From NCBI GenBank assembly GCA_026393535.1, contig JAPKZY010000037.1, positions 19,531 through 83,530 of the forward strand: 64,000 nucleotides of DNA. Reading direction: 5' to 3'. Below, piece after piece: positions 44,236 to 54,052 of the stretch. How positions within the stretch are numbered: the stretch's first letter is position 1; each line of letters opens with the position of its first letter. This DNA comes from Actinomycetota bacterium. GTDB lineage: Bacteria > Actinomycetota > Acidimicrobiia > Acidimicrobiales > Ilumatobacteraceae. The position numbers were made by a program, and so were the translations under genes. The notes under the pieces were generated by a model. The model was not told the DNA's origin, did no database searches, and was given only the letters and a program-made list of their open reading frames with translations.

Positions 44236-45069
44236 TTAATCGAAAAGATCAGGATCTGTCCGGCAGATTTCTTGCCACAGTGGCTGAAAGTGTGCCCAGC
44301 CAGTCATGGCGTTGCCAGCATTTTCACGCGTGTACACAGCTGAATCGTGCGGGATGTGCTTCGGCGTGCCTGCGGCCATGGCTGCAAGTTGTGCTTGTGC
44401 ACAACGCTCGAAACAAACAAACCAGAACACCGCTTCATCAACACTTGCGCCGACTGTGAAGTGGCCATGGTTTTGGTGAATTGCTGCGCGGTTATTGCCG
44501 AAGGCTTCAGCAAAGTCACGACCGGCTGATTCTTCGAATACGACAGCGCCACCATGTTCTGAAATGACAACATTGTTTTCGTAGAACGCACATGAGTCTT
44601 GAGTCAATGCGTCAAGTTGGATACCAAGCGAACTGAATGCTTTTCCGTATACGGAATGTGCATGAGCAGCTGCAATGACATCGGGACGAGCTGTATGAAC
44701 AGCTGCGTGCAACACGTATGCTGCGCGGTTCACGGCGTACTTGCCATAGACAACTTCACCATGATGGTTTACCAAGATGAGGTCAGACACTCGCATGTGG
44801 CGAAATGACAATCCGAGTGGGTTCACCCAGAAGTGATCAGGAAACTCAGGATCGCGAACTGTGATGTGTCCGGCAACACCTTCACCGAATCCGAGTCGAC
44901 CAAAGATGCGTAGTGCGCCAGCAAGTTTTTGCTTGCGACGAAGACGCTCTTCGGCAACGTTGGCGGCAGGAGCAAGAGCTTCTTGGCCAAGAATGGTGAC
45001 CTGCTTTGGAGTCAACGGAATACCGTCGATCATGCGGGTCTCTGCGGGTGCATCGTGTGTGATGGTCAT
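44236..45069 (-). CDS. Class II aldolase/adducin family protein
   Basis: 277 residues from ATG 45069 (MTITHDAPAE; the frame opens 18 nt earlier). The aldolase II fold is marked by GHITVRDPEFPDHFWVNP, HAAVHTARPDVIAAAHAHS (Zn-binding HAH) and IHQNHGHFTVG (third His). Such proteins cleave or epimerise sugar phosphates, or act as decarboxylases, but this short-chain type is usually of unknown substrate. Divergent from the RidA-like gene. Confidence 0.88.
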   Translation of the reverse strand: MTITHDAPAETRMIDGIPLTPKQVTILGQEALAPAANVAEERLRRKQKLAGALRIFGRLGFGEGVAGHITVRDPEFPDHFWVNPLGLSFRHMRVSDLILVNHHGEVVYGKYAVNRAAYVLHAAVHTARPDVIAAAHAHSVYGKAFSSLGIQLDALTQDSCAFYENNVVISEHGGAVVFEESAGRDFAEAFGNNRAAIHQNHGHFTVGASVDEAVFWFVCFERCAQAQLAAMAAGTPKHIPHDSAVYTRENAGNAMTGWAHFQPLWQEICRTDPDLFD

Positions 45070-45103
45070 GGCTTCACAATACGCCACAATGGTGACTATG
45101 GGA

Positions 45104-45496
45104 ATGAGTCAAATACAGCCAGATCACATGGGGGCTCCGGCTGCCAAGTACGCACATGCCGTGAAAGTAGATGGCGCACAGTCAATGGTGTTCACATCGG
45201 GGGTCGTACCCACCATGCCTGATGGCACTGTTCCGCCCTCCCTAGAAGGGCAAACCCGCGTGGTGTGGGCCAATTTGCTTGAAATCCTGCGTGCCGCCCA
45301 GATGGGCGTCTCAAACATCGTCAGCATCACCACGTATGTGGTGGCTCGCGACACGCTGACACCTGATCTGGCCTCTGTAATGGCCGTACGCGATGAAGTG
45401 ATGGCAGATCACAGAGCGGCAAGCACCCTCGTGACTGTTCCTGCCCTTGCCCGTGCAGAGTGGCTAATCGAAATCAGTCTGGTCGCTGCTTCCTAA
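45104..45496 (+). CDS. RidA/YjgF-family protein
   Basis: 130 residues (start 45104, alternative ATG 45098). RidA-type fold: FTSGVVPTMPDGTVPPSLEGQ, VSNIVSITTYVV, and the C-terminal LARAEWLIEISLVA, where the Arg that binds the substrate carboxylate should lie. RidA hydrolyses enamine/imine intermediates such as 2-aminoacrylate. Not every subgroup retains this activity. Divergent from the aldolase and followed by the mutase gene after 51 nt. Confidence 0.85.
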   Translation: MSQIQPDHMGAPAAKYAHAVKVDGAQSMVFTSGVVPTMPDGTVPPSLEGQTRVVWANLLEILRAAQMGVSNIVSITTYVVARDTLTPDLASVMAVRDEVMADHRAASTLVTVPALARAEWLIEISLVAAS

Positions 45497-45547
45497 GAAT
45501 TTCCAGGAATATGTCGCTAGCGGTGGCGGCTCGTACGATTGACATCC

Positions 45548-47131
45548 ATGGCTGATGAAATAAAGCGCACTGACTCTGGCATTGACATTGCCCCTCTCTA
45601 TTCGGCTGATGATCTCGCCAGCTGGGACCCAGCGACACAACTGGGTCTTCCAGGAACAGCGCCCTACACCCGTGGCGTCTACCCCACGATGTACCGAGGC
45701 AAATTGTGGACCATGCGTCAGTATGCCGGGTTCGGCTCTGCCGAGTCAACGAACCAGCGTTTCAAGTTTCTTCTTGAAGCGGGCCAAACAGGACTGTCAT
45801 GTGCGTTCGACCTACCCACCCAAATGGGGTACGACTCTGACCACGCTCGTAGTGAAGGCGAAGTCGGCAAAGTAGGCGTTGCTATCGACACCATCGAAGA
45901 CATGCGCATGTTGTTGAAGGATTTGCCGCTCGACAAAGTGTCAACGTCAATGACCATCAACTCAACTGCTGCAGTTCTGTTGTTGATGTACGAATTGGTT
46001 GCAGAAGAGCAAGGCGTCCCGTCATCCGCCATTAGCGGAACAATTCAAAACGACTTGTTGAAGGAATACATTGCTCGCGGTACATATGTGTACCCACCGC
46101 GCCCATCAATGCGCATCATTACTGACATCTTCGCCTATTGCGCGCAGAACATCCCGAAATGGAACACCATTTCAATTTCCGGGTATCACATTCGTGAGGC
46201 AGGCAGTTCTGCTGTACAAGAAATCGCGTTTACTTTGGCAAATGCCATTGCATATGTACAGGCAGCAGTTGATGCAGGACTCGATGTCGATGATTTTGCA
46301 CCACGATTGTCATTCTTCTGGAATGGTCACAACAACTTCTTCGAAGAAGTGGCAAAGTTCCGCGCAAGCCGTCGCATGTGGCACAAGATCATGACCGAGC
46401 GTTTTGGTGCAAAGAAGGAATCAAGCAAACTGCTTCGCTTCCACACACAAACAGGTGGCAGCACGCTGACAGCTCAGCAGCCACTGAACAACGTGGTGCG
46501 TGTTGCTCTGCAATCAATGGCCGCAGTAATGGGCGGAACACAGAGTCTGCACACGAATGGCTACGACGAAGCTCTTGGTCTTCCTACAGAAGCAGCAGCT
46601 CGCATCGCATTGCGCACCCAGCAAGTTATTGGGTACGAAAGTGGAATAGCTGATACTCCAGACCCACTTGCTGGTTCATATTTCGTTGAATCGTTGACTG
46701 ATGAAGTGGAACGTCTTGCCTGGGAATACATCGAACGCATTGATGCGATGGGTGGCGCTGTTGACGCCATTGAAGCTGGTTTTCAAATGGATGAAATTGA
46801 ACAAAGTGCGTATGAGTACACAAAGTCAATTGACGATGACGAGCGCGTCATTGTGGGCGTTAACAAGTTCACGGTTGAAGGTGAAGGGGAGCCGAATGTG
46901 TTCCCGATTGATCCGAGTCTTGCTATTGGCCAACTGGCACGTTTGAAGAAGTTCAAGGAAAATCGTGACCATGCAAAGGTTGCAGCACTTCTTGAAGAAA
47001 TTCGTGCAGCTGCACGTGGCACAGACAACATCTTGATTCCCATGAAAGAGGCTCTGCGTGCTCATGCAACGCTTGGTGAAGTCAGTGATGCTCTTCGTGA
47101 CGTGTACGGCACCTACAAGCCAGGTCGGTAA
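45548..47131 (+). CDS. Methylmalonyl-CoA mutase large-subunit-like protein lacking the B12 domain
   Basis: 527 residues from ATG 45548. Mutase barrel signatures: [20 protein letters not shown] (Tyr as in true methylmalonyl-CoA mutases), [13 protein letters not shown] (Gln and Arg of the substrate site) and [15 protein letters not shown]. It ends after the barrel, so the B12-binding domain must be a separate subunit, as for the split mcmA/IcmA types; that gene is not in this window. The Tyr and Arg favour methylmalonyl- over isobutyryl-CoA. It probably feeds propionyl-CoA carbon to succinyl-CoA. Confidence 0.9.
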   Translation: MADEIKRTDSGIDIAPLYSADDLASWDPATQLGLPGTAPYTRGVYPTMYRGKLWTMRQYAGFGSAESTNQRFKFLLEAGQTGLSCAFDLPTQMGYDSDHARSEGEVGKVGVAIDTIEDMRMLLKDLPLDKVSTSMTINSTAAVLLLMYELVAEEQGVPSSAISGTIQNDLLKEYIARGTYVYPPRPSMRIITDIFAYCAQNIPKWNTISISGYHIREAGSSAVQEIAFTLANAIAYVQAAVDAGLDVDDFAPRLSFFWNGHNNFFEEVAKFRASRRMWHKIMTERFGAKKESSKLLRFHTQTGGSTLTAQQPLNNVVRVALQSMAAVMGGTQSLHTNGYDEALGLPTEAAARIALRTQQVIGYESGIADTPDPLAGSYFVESLTDEVERLAWEYIERIDAMGGAVDAIEAGFQMDEIEQSAYEYTKSIDDDERVIVGVNKFTVEGEGEPNVFPIDPSLAIGQLARLKKFKENRDHAKVAALLEEIRAAARGTDNILIPMKEALRAHATLGEVSDALRDVYGTYKPGR

Positions 47132-47150
47132 CGAGAACTAGCATCAACGT

Positions 47151-47954
47151 ATGAGTGATCGCCTACAAGGCAAAACAGTCATTGTTGTTGGTGCCGGGCA
47201 AACTCCTGGTGAAACCATCGGTAATGGAAAAGCAACAGCGCTGTTGTGCGCTGCGGAAGGTGCCGTAGTTTTCTGCGTTGATCGAATTCTGGAACGCGCG
47301 CAGTCAACGGCTGCAGAAATTATTGCATCTGGGGGCTCGGCATTTTCAGGACGTGCTGACATAACGAAAGCTCCAGATGTTGTGGCCATGCTGAACGAAG
47401 CTCGTGTCGCTTTGGGACATATTGACATTGTTGTGAACAATGTGGGAATTGGGATGAAAGGTGACGGACCTGCACACATCGCAGATGAAGAAGTGTTCGC
47501 AAAAACCTTTGATGTAAATTTCACGGGCACATGGTCAGTTATTAAAGCTGTCCTTCCTGTGATGCGCTCGCAGCGACATGGTTCGATTATTAATATTTCT
47601 TCCTTGGCTTCGCTTGCTGGTGCAACACAGTTGGCGTATGAAGTCTCAAAGGCAGCTGTGAATCGATTGACATTGAATACTGCGCTCAGCAATGCCAAAT
47701 ACGGGATTCGTTGTAATGCAGTGTTGCCAGGCTTGATGGACACACCGATGGCAGTCGGCGGCATTGCCGAAAATACGGGCCAGACCGTGGAAGCAACACG
47801 AACTGCTCGCAGTGCTCGCGTGCCGCTTAACGGAAAAATGGGGACAGCATGGGACACAGCGCATGCAGTCCTATTCCTGGCCTCGGACGATGCGAAATTT
47901 ATTACGGGAGTTTTGTTGCCAGTTGATGGTGGCATGTCAGCAAGGGTGGGGTAA
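47151..47954 (+). CDS. Short-chain dehydrogenase/reductase
   Basis: 267 residues. The nucleotide loop is the less usual VGAGQTPGETIGNGKA, followed by NNVGIG, INISSLASLAG and the catalytic YEVSK. The C-terminal GVLLPVDGGMSARVG is typical of classical SDRs. The substrate is unknown, possibly a hydroxyacyl-CoA given the neighbours. It lies 19 nt after the mutase and 3 nt before the hydratase, so the three probably form an operon. Confidence 0.9.
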   Translation: MSDRLQGKTVIVVGAGQTPGETIGNGKATALLCAAEGAVVFCVDRILERAQSTAAEIIASGGSAFSGRADITKAPDVVAMLNEARVALGHIDIVVNNVGIGMKGDGPAHIADEEVFAKTFDVNFTGTWSVIKAVLPVMRSQRHGSIINISSLASLAGATQLAYEVSKAAVNRLTLNTALSNAKYGIRCNAVLPGLMDTPMAVGGIAENTGQTVEATRTARSARVPLNGKMGTAWDTAHAVLFLASDDAKFITGVLLPVDGGMSARVG

Positions 47955-47957
47955 TTT

Positions 47958-48644
47958 ATGTCAACTGAAAGCAATGTGCATGTTGAGCGAGTGGGGAATC
48001 GTCTCGACATTGTTCTGAATCGACCAGACCGAAAAAATGCAATCACACAGCAATTGGCTGTTGAATTGCGCGATGCGTTTTTGAACGTTCCGTCTGATCT
48101 TGGTTGTATTTTGTTGTCAGGCTCTGGCGGAGCATTTTGTAGCGGTATCGATCTGAAAATCGCAGGCGCAGACCTAAAGAATGAACCGTTAACCGCGTGG
48201 GTAGAAGTACATGCTGCGATTTATAAGTGCCGTGTGCCTGTAGTGGTCGCTCTTGAGAGATATGCCATTAACGCTGGTGCAGCCCTTGCATTGGCCGCAA
48301 ATATTGTTGTTGCCGGAGAATCGTCTTTTCTGCAAGTAGGTGAAATTGCAATGGGTGTTCCAGCCCCAATGTGTCAGGCCTGGTTACATCTCAAGCATTC
48401 TCAAGCAGTCGCAGACCGCGTAGTTCTGGTGGGTGATCGCATTGTGGGTGCCAACATGGTGGCACTTGGTCTGGTGTCAGAAGTAGTTGCAGACGGTGAA
48501 GTATTGAATCGTTCCCAAGCTGTTGCTGACCATATTGCTTCCCACCCGCAACGTGGCCGAGACGGAATCGTACGTACATGGGATTCCCTTCGCGGACGCA
48601 TTGACAACCCCGACGAATGGTTTTCGAACCTAATCAAGCGTTGA
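47958..48644 (+). CDS. Enoyl-CoA hydratase/isomerase family protein
   Basis: 228 residues, crotonase fold, somewhat short. LNRPDRKNAITQQLAVELRD at the N-terminus and the oxyanion-hole segment GSGGAFCSGIDLK are typical. The second loop reads ALERYAINAGAALALAAN, in place of the usual GxxxGGG. The catalytic Glu positions are not clear by eye, so hydratase versus other crotonase activity is open. It starts 3 nt after the SDR stop. Confidence 0.87.
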   Translation: MSTESNVHVERVGNRLDIVLNRPDRKNAITQQLAVELRDAFLNVPSDLGCILLSGSGGAFCSGIDLKIAGADLKNEPLTAWVEVHAAIYKCRVPVVVALERYAINAGAALALAANIVVAGESSFLQVGEIAMGVPAPMCQAWLHLKHSQAVADRVVLVGDRIVGANMVALGLVSEVVADGEVLNRSQAVADHIASHPQRGRDGIVRTWDSLRGRIDNPDEWFSNLIKR

Positions 48645-48649
48645 TGGGT

Positions 48650-50371
48650 CTACAAACATTCTTGTAGTGAATCCCACTTAATCTGCTTGCTATTTGTGCG
48701 GTAGTAGTAACCACGTGAACCAAACGTGCCCGTGATGGGACACATTTTCTTGTATCCCCAATTCAATATTCTTTGGTGGAGGTTCTTTTCCAGACCGCGA
48801 TCAAATGTTTGAAATATCACATCTGGCTGCAATTTGTCGATGCTGTAGTCATAATCCCACTTGTTGTGCCCAGGGAAAAAGGCTCCATGCGGAGCACTTG
48901 TTGCGATAAATGTGTCGTTCTTTCCGAGAAGATCAAGCATTGTTCGATGCGAATAATAGGCAGGTACACCGGCCCAGATGGTGGCAACACTTGCCCCAAC
49001 TTCAGTCGTGTCGCGCATGGTTTCAACTGATTCGGTAACAAAAAGATTTGTACGTGTAAGAAGCAAGTCACTGTGTCTTTGCTGTTGCGCCATCGGATAT
49101 GCGCTGACAATGAGACACACTGCCGCTACTACCGCACCAGCAACAAAGCCATCGCGAGGTATGAAAGAGAGAACAAATATTATGAAGGCACTGAGAATTG
49201 ACACTGCAGCCACTACGTAAAAGTGCTTGTTGGAGAATCCGAACGGATTAACTGTGACGCCAGCGCCAACTGCTGTGAGTACTACAGTTATGGAAATAAC
49301 TGCTGGGGTAGCACGTTTGCGAAGAGTGTTAAAAGACAATCCGACAATGAGGGGAACTAAGGGAACAATTGTGGCGTAGAAGCGATTGAGCATCTCACCT
49401 TCCCATGCGTCACCTCCGATGTATACGGCGTACGCAGCCATCGCCACAAACATTGCTGACGCAATGAGAACAACTCGCCGATGGAACTCTGTTGACCGTA
49501 ATTGGCTACAAACGGCGATTGCAATGATTGCGAATAGCACTGAAGTTTTAGCGCTAGAGGCCAGGCCGCGTGAGATTCGGTCAATCGGTGATACACCATC
49601 CATTTTCAGGTGATACGTGTTCGGTAGCCAGCTTCCCCAGTACAGCTTTTGAGCGAGGCACACCGATGCAGCAGTCGCAATAACTATCGCGCCGTATAAG
49701 GCAGCAAGTCGTGTCTTCACATAGGCAGGCCCCCACAGCAGAAGTGATGCAACCGCAACAACACAGAAGATTGCGAAGTCAAATCGTGTGGCAATACCAA
49801 GAATCATCGGGAGAATCATAGAAAAACTGATGTGGACTCTGCCATCCCGAATGTGGTTGACGGTTGCTCGTAACAGAAGGAGACAAAAAAATGTGAGCGC
49901 TCCCACTTCCATTCCTCGAAGCGTCCAGTACGTAAGCGGATACAGAAACGGCAGAGAACCTGCCGAGAGCACTGCAATCAGGTGATTGTTGCCAACGCTA
50001 TGGGTGTGCACTAAATCAAAGATGATCCAGGACGAAGCAAGAATGAGAAGAACTCCAGTGAGTGAAATCACTAATGCGGCGGATGATCCGTCAAAGCCAA
50101 CAAGGTGAACCAAGGCCATCCAGAGTGTCCATAACGGATTCGTGAATCCTTGAACACGAGGTGCGCCAGGAAACCAGACCATTTCCCCAGCCCGTGCAAG
50201 GGTTCGGCCGTAATCCATTGAAATCATTGCATCGTCGAACAATGTGAAACGGCGTGATCCCCAAGGATTCTCACTTGATTGCCATTCAAGAATGAGCATG
50301 AAAATGAGGCCGGGAACGATTGCTATGGCGTACAAGGTGCGTTGGTGAAGGCGTGAAATGGTTTTCATCAT
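48650..50371 (-). CDS. GT-C membrane glycosyltransferase, AftB-like
   Basis: 573 residues with about eleven membrane helices. The first extracytoplasmic loop has the catalytic-type Asp pair D46-D47 in LFDDAMISMDYG, followed by GAPRVQGFTNPLWTLW. This resembles the mycobacterial arabinofuranosyltransferase AftB (Rv3805c, DD and EGFSNPLWT). AftB caps arabinan using polyprenyl-phosphate sugar. Sugar identity here is inference. It overlaps the acyltransferase-fusion stop by 4 nt, so the two are probably co-translated. Confidence 0.75.
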   Translation of the reverse strand: MMKTISRLHQRTLYAIAIVPGLIFMLILEWQSSENPWGSRRFTLFDDAMISMDYGRTLARAGEMVWFPGAPRVQGFTNPLWTLWMALVHLVGFDGSSAALVISLTGVLLILASSWIIFDLVHTHSVGNNHLIAVLSAGSLPFLYPLTYWTLRGMEVGALTFFCLLLLRATVNHIRDGRVHISFSMILPMILGIATRFDFAIFCVVAVASLLLWGPAYVKTRLAALYGAIVIATAASVCLAQKLYWGSWLPNTYHLKMDGVSPIDRISRGLASSAKTSVLFAIIAIAVCSQLRSTEFHRRVVLIASAMFVAMAAYAVYIGGDAWEGEMLNRFYATIVPLVPLIVGLSFNTLRKRATPAVISITVVLTAVGAGVTVNPFGFSNKHFYVVAAVSILSAFIIFVLSFIPRDGFVAGAVVAAVCLIVSAYPMAQQQRHSDLLLTRTNLFVTESVETMRDTTEVGASVATIWAGVPAYYSHRTMLDLLGKNDTFIATSAPHGAFFPGHNKWDYDYSIDKLQPDVIFQTFDRGLEKNLHQRILNWGYKKMCPITGTFGSRGYYYRTNSKQIKWDSLQECL

Positions 50372-52461
50372 GGGTACAGGTATTTCTTTCCACCGCCCGC
50401 AACGAGACGTAGTTCTTGAGCAAATGTTTGAGTCTTCTTGTAATTGCCGAGGACAAGAATTCCTGTTGTGTCGATGATCACGACAGTTCCGTCACCATCA
50501 ACAGATGCAAATGTTCTTCCGCCAATGTGACCGAGCGCCAAGAAGGACTTGTTGCGGCAAGGGCAATAACCATGCGTTCCGACACCGGTTGTTTCACGCA
50601 TTGCCCAATCCCACGTTTCTTTCGTCGTGGTTCTGTCAAAGAAATAGCGACGAGTCCAATCAGCCAGGTCATCCATGGTCATGATGATTCCTCCGGTAGA
50701 AAAACCAATACTTCCGTAGTCGCCCCGAAACGTAGAGATGTTGTAACCCAGTGAATCGGTAATTCTGGTGCGGAGTAATTCTTCAAAAGTCATTCCGGTC
50801 TTTTGTTCGAGAATCAATCCGAGAAGTGAGAATCCTGATGTTGAATAGTCCACGTACGCACCAGGCGGGGATCGGAGTGGTTGTTTACTTGTGTACTTGA
50901 GTACATCCATTGGCGTCGTGCCTTTTGCAACGTATCCGTTATTTGTTTTGTACTTTGAGAGTCCAGATGTGTGGGTAAGAAGTTGACGAATGGTGATTTG
51001 GCCATGTTTGAATCCCATTCCCATGTCACCGACCGGATCATCGAGGGAAAGAAGACCCTCTTGTACCAGTTGCATAATCAATGTGGTCGTAAATGTCTTT
51101 GTCAGACTGCCAATTAGGCTTGGTTGGTCAAAAGATCGCATGTTTCCTGAAATGCCGTGCCAAATGTTGCCGTCGCGAGTAACGACAATTGCCCGTGCTG
51201 CACCGAGTCCCATTTCCTTCGTGCGATTATCCAAGATTGATTGCATTTCAGTTTCGCGTACTGACCACGTGTTGTCTTTGAAGGCCGAAGAATCAAGAAA
51301 ATCCTCTACGTCGTCTTCAATAGTGATCTTCACCACCTTTGGGGCGGCCGAAGGCGGGAGAGGTTGATTCAACGGCGTACGGACAAAATCCAATTTGTTA
51401 CCGATTGGGCCAACACCGATGGCCGTCACAGCGACTGCCGCGAGCACTATTCGTGGAGAAACCTGAAGAACAGTGAACCAGTCGGTTTTTCTCTGCTCGA
51501 AAAGTCCGACGATGTACGTCACTACGGGTAATGCCGCAAAAGTCAGACCAACTATTAGAAGAATTCGTGCGTTAGTCGGAATCTTGTTGGGGACCAGTTG
51601 CCAGAAGAACCATGCCGTCATCGAATGCCACAAATAAATGCTGAGCGGGTACTTATTGAGAAATCGAGACACGGCAGAGGTCGAAAATGATGACAAGGTC
51701 TTTGGAAAATGTAAAAGGAGAGCTGTCCAGAATCCACCGACGAAGAGATGCAGCACATGATCGTTGTTGACGACACCATCGAGCGGTTGTCGGTACATCA
51801 ACCATCCGCATGCACCTACTAGAAATGCAACTGCTGCGAAATGAAGAGTGCGCGGTGATGGTCGTCCATCGACAAGCCACGCCATTCCTGCTGCAGTGCA
51901 GGTGGAGTACAGAAGAATGTCTCCTGCTGCCCAGCCGAATCCAGCGGTGTCGATGTTCCACACTGCAAGAGCTACTACGGCAATGATGCCAGCTATCGGA
52001 ATAAGAGACTTGAACCTACGTGTCAATGCATAGATAAATGGGGCAAGTACCAGCACCCACACATATGCCCTCAGGTACCACATTGCTGAAGTGAACCATT
52101 GGCTGGCAATCAGAGACGTTGGCTGGCTGAAAGGGAGAAAGAATGTCCACACTGCAGACGTGCGAACTTCAAAGTGAAGAGAGAGTAAGTAAACAGAGAG
52201 CGAATAGAACCACAACGGAAGTAGAAGACGTTTGAAGCGTTTACGAAGAGTGTCAAATGCTGAGGCTTTCTGTAACGACCGCGCCAAGAGTGCTCCGGTA
52301 ACAACAAACATGGCGGGAACGGAAGAGATGATCCAGGTAGTCCAGGGCCACCCACTGGCATGCCATGTGATCACGCGAAGAATGGCGAGTGCGCGCAGTC
52401 CGTCAAGTGCAGTATCGCGTTGGGGAGTAACTGTTTTCTCCTGAGCGCCCGCATTAATCAC
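50368..52461 (-). CDS. Acyltransferase-3 domain fused to a serine beta-lactamase-like domain
   Basis: 697 residues. The first 350 form an acyltransferase-3 (OafA-like) membrane domain with about ten helices: LDGLRALAILRVITWH, R23 and H34 as in this family. The last 300 form an extracytoplasmic beta-lactamase/esterase domain with S452-x2-K455 (GSLTKTF), Y539-S-T (YxN position) and HIGG at 645-648. I have not met this fusion as a standard architecture. It could acylate a wall glycan and remove or transfer esters. Start at 52461 is ATG without a strong ribosome site. Confidence 0.88.
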   Translation of the reverse strand: MINAGAQEKTVTPQRDTALDGLRALAILRVITWHASGWPWTTWIISSVPAMFVVTGALLARSLQKASAFDTLRKRFKRLLLPLWFYSLSVYLLSLHFEVRTSAVWTFFLPFSQPTSLIASQWFTSAMWYLRAYVWVLVLAPFIYALTRRFKSLIPIAGIIAVVALAVWNIDTAGFGWAAGDILLYSTCTAAGMAWLVDGRPSPRTLHFAAVAFLVGACGWLMYRQPLDGVVNNDHVLHLFVGGFWTALLLHFPKTLSSFSTSAVSRFLNKYPLSIYLWHSMTAWFFWQLVPNKIPTNARILLIVGLTFAALPVVTYIVGLFEQRKTDWFTVLQVSPRIVLAAVAVTAIGVGPIGNKLDFVRTPLNQPLPPSAAPKVVKITIEDDVEDFLDSSAFKDNTWSVRETEMQSILDNRTKEMGLGAARAIVVTRDGNIWHGISGNMRSFDQPSLIGSLTKTFTTTLIMQLVQEGLLSLDDPVGDMGMGFKHGQITIRQLLTHTSGLSKYKTNNGYVAKGTTPMDVLKYTSKQPLRSPPGAYVDYSTSGFSLLGLILEQKTGMTFEELLRTRITDSLGYNISTFRGDYGSIGFSTGGIIMTMDDLADWTRRYFFDRTTTKETWDWAMRETTGVGTHGYCPCRNKSFLALGHIGGRTFASVDGDGTVVIIDTTGILVLGNYKKTQTFAQELRLVAGGGKKYLYP

Positions 52462-52577
52462 TTAGACGATTCTAAAAACTTTCCGAGATGTCCATGAAGA
52501 AACCAACATCATGTGGTGTGCAATTTACTTTCTGTTCATTCAAAGTTTGCATTGATAGACAGGGCGACTTGGTCGTA

Positions 52578-53132
52578 TTACGAAAGGTAGGTGACTTGGT
52601 TTCCGGGACGTTCGGGAATTCTTACTGATTGTGTTGGCCAACCAAGATAGATAATTCCCATCACATGATCTGTTGACTCCATCAAGCACAAAGCGGTGAT
52701 TGCGTCGTTAGCGCCTTTTGCCGGAGATCCCCACAATGCCGCCAGTCCGAATGATTCGGCCATCAACAACATGTTTTGAACGCCGGCCGCAACTGCGTAC
52801 TTGTTCTCTTCTGTCTCGTTTGAAGTATCACCTTTAGCTGCCGCGACAACGATGACTATTGGTGACCGCATGAATTTTCCACGAGTCTTTAAGACTTTTA
52901 TGTCATCATCACCATGTGCAGCCATGGCATCAGCGATTGTGTCGCCGAGCACTCTTCGGGAATCACCAGAAATGACAGCAGCCCGTAATGGCCACGTTCG
53001 TTTGTGGTTGGGCGCCCATTGAGCAGTGTTGACAATGCGTTCGACAATTGAAGAGTCAATTTCTCGAGACGCATCAATCAACAGATTGCTGCGACGTGCA
53101 GTAATCAGGGTTTCAAGTTCCTCAGGTGTCAT
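52578..53132 (-). CDS. Nitroreductase-family protein
   Basis: 184 residues, FMN-binding nitroreductase fold. RRSNL near the N-terminus, APNHKRTWP in the flavin site, and VAAGVQNMLLMAESFGLAALWGSP are family marks. IIYLGWPTQ near the end contacts the cofactor. Substrate unknown. The start overlaps the dapD stop by 1 nt, so it is likely translated with dapD. Confidence 0.9.
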   Translation of the reverse strand: MTPEELETLITARRSNLLIDASREIDSSIVERIVNTAQWAPNHKRTWPLRAAVISGDSRRVLGDTIADAMAAHGDDDIKVLKTRGKFMRSPIVIVVAAAKGDTSNETEENKYAVAAGVQNMLLMAESFGLAALWGSPAKGANDAITALCLMESTDHVMGIIYLGWPTQSVRIPERPGNQVTYLS

Positions 53133-54052
53133 TAGTTCTTATGCAGGTCAGCGTTGAGGCCGCCCCACGAACCAGAACGTGCGATGACTTCGACTGCGCC
53201 TGTTAGTGAGTTGCGACGGAACAGCAAGTTGGATTGACCGGAGAGAAGTTTTGCTTTGACTTTTGATCCTGAAGGGTCAATGACAACAGTGCCGGCGGTG
53301 ACGTAGAGGCCTGCTTCCACGATGCAGTCATCACCGAGGCTGATTCCGATGCCAGCGTTCGCGCCAAGAAGGCAACGCTCGCCAATGGTGACCATTTCTT
53401 TTCCGCCACCAGAGAGCGTTCCCATGATTGATGCGCCGCCGCCAATATCTGAGCCATCACCAACGATGACGCCAGCAGAGATACGTCCCTCCACCATTGA
53501 TGCACCCAATGTTCCGGCATTGAAATTGCAGAAACCTTCGTGCATCACTGTTGTGCCGGGCGCAAGGTGGGCACCGAGGCGCACGCGACTTGCGTCTGCA
53601 ATACGCACACCTGACGGAACTACGTAATCGGTCATTCTTGGGAACTTGTCAACACCGTGCACCACAAGATGTTCGCCGCGTTGTGCGAGGTTCCATGCCA
53701 CTGATTCCAGAGCCTCTACAGCAACAGGGCCACGTGAAGTCCATGCAACGTTCTGTAGCAATCCGAATGCACCGTCAAGATTGATGGTGCGTGGCTTGAC
53801 AAAGCGCTGAGACAATAGGTTCAGGCGCAGGTACACATCGGCTGCACTAGTTGGCGCAGCAGAGATTTCTATCTCAACTGTGGCTGCTTCAAACGCAACA
53901 CCGCGATCACGATCTGTATCAACACTTGGTTGATGTGATGGTGCGTCGGCAGGGGAGAACTTTCCTAGGCCGACGGTGCGAAAGCGCACTTCCAGTGTTG
54001 CTCCGTGTGAATCAAGTGTTGCGATACCAACACCCCATGCGTGATCTGACAT
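53132..54052 (-). CDS. dapD: 2,3,4,5-tetrahydropyridine-2,6-dicarboxylate N-succinyltransferase (actinobacterial type)
   Basis: 306 residues, with left-handed beta-helix hexapeptides (VRLGAHLAPGTTVMHEGFCN; GDGSDIGGGASIMGTLSGGG). It adds a succinyl group in the lysine/diaminopimelate route, needed for both lysine and peptidoglycan. The sequence matches the actinobacterial DapD class rather than the short enterobacterial one. It starts in the lysS stop (TAATG), so lysS-dapD-nitroreductase form a tightly coupled operon. Confidence 0.93.
   Translation of the reverse strand: MSDHAWGVGIATLDSHGATLEVRFRTVGLGKFSPADAPSHQPSVDTDRDRGVAFEAATVEIEISAAPTSAADVYLRLNLLSQRFVKPRTINLDGAFGLLQNVAWTSRGPVAVEALESVAWNLAQRGEHLVVHGVDKFPRMTDYVVPSGVRIADASRVRLGAHLAPGTTVMHEGFCNFNAGTLGASMVEGRISAGVIVGDGSDIGGGASIMGTLSGGGKEMVTIGERCLLGANAGIGISLGDDCIVEAGLYVTAGTVVIDPSGSKVKAKLLSGQSNLLFRRNSLTGAVEVIARSGSWGGLNADLHKN

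Noticed and set aside
47144..48046. 300-codon open frame on the minus strand
   Set aside because: Antisense to a clear SDR gene with intact motifs; composition is that of a reversed coding strand.
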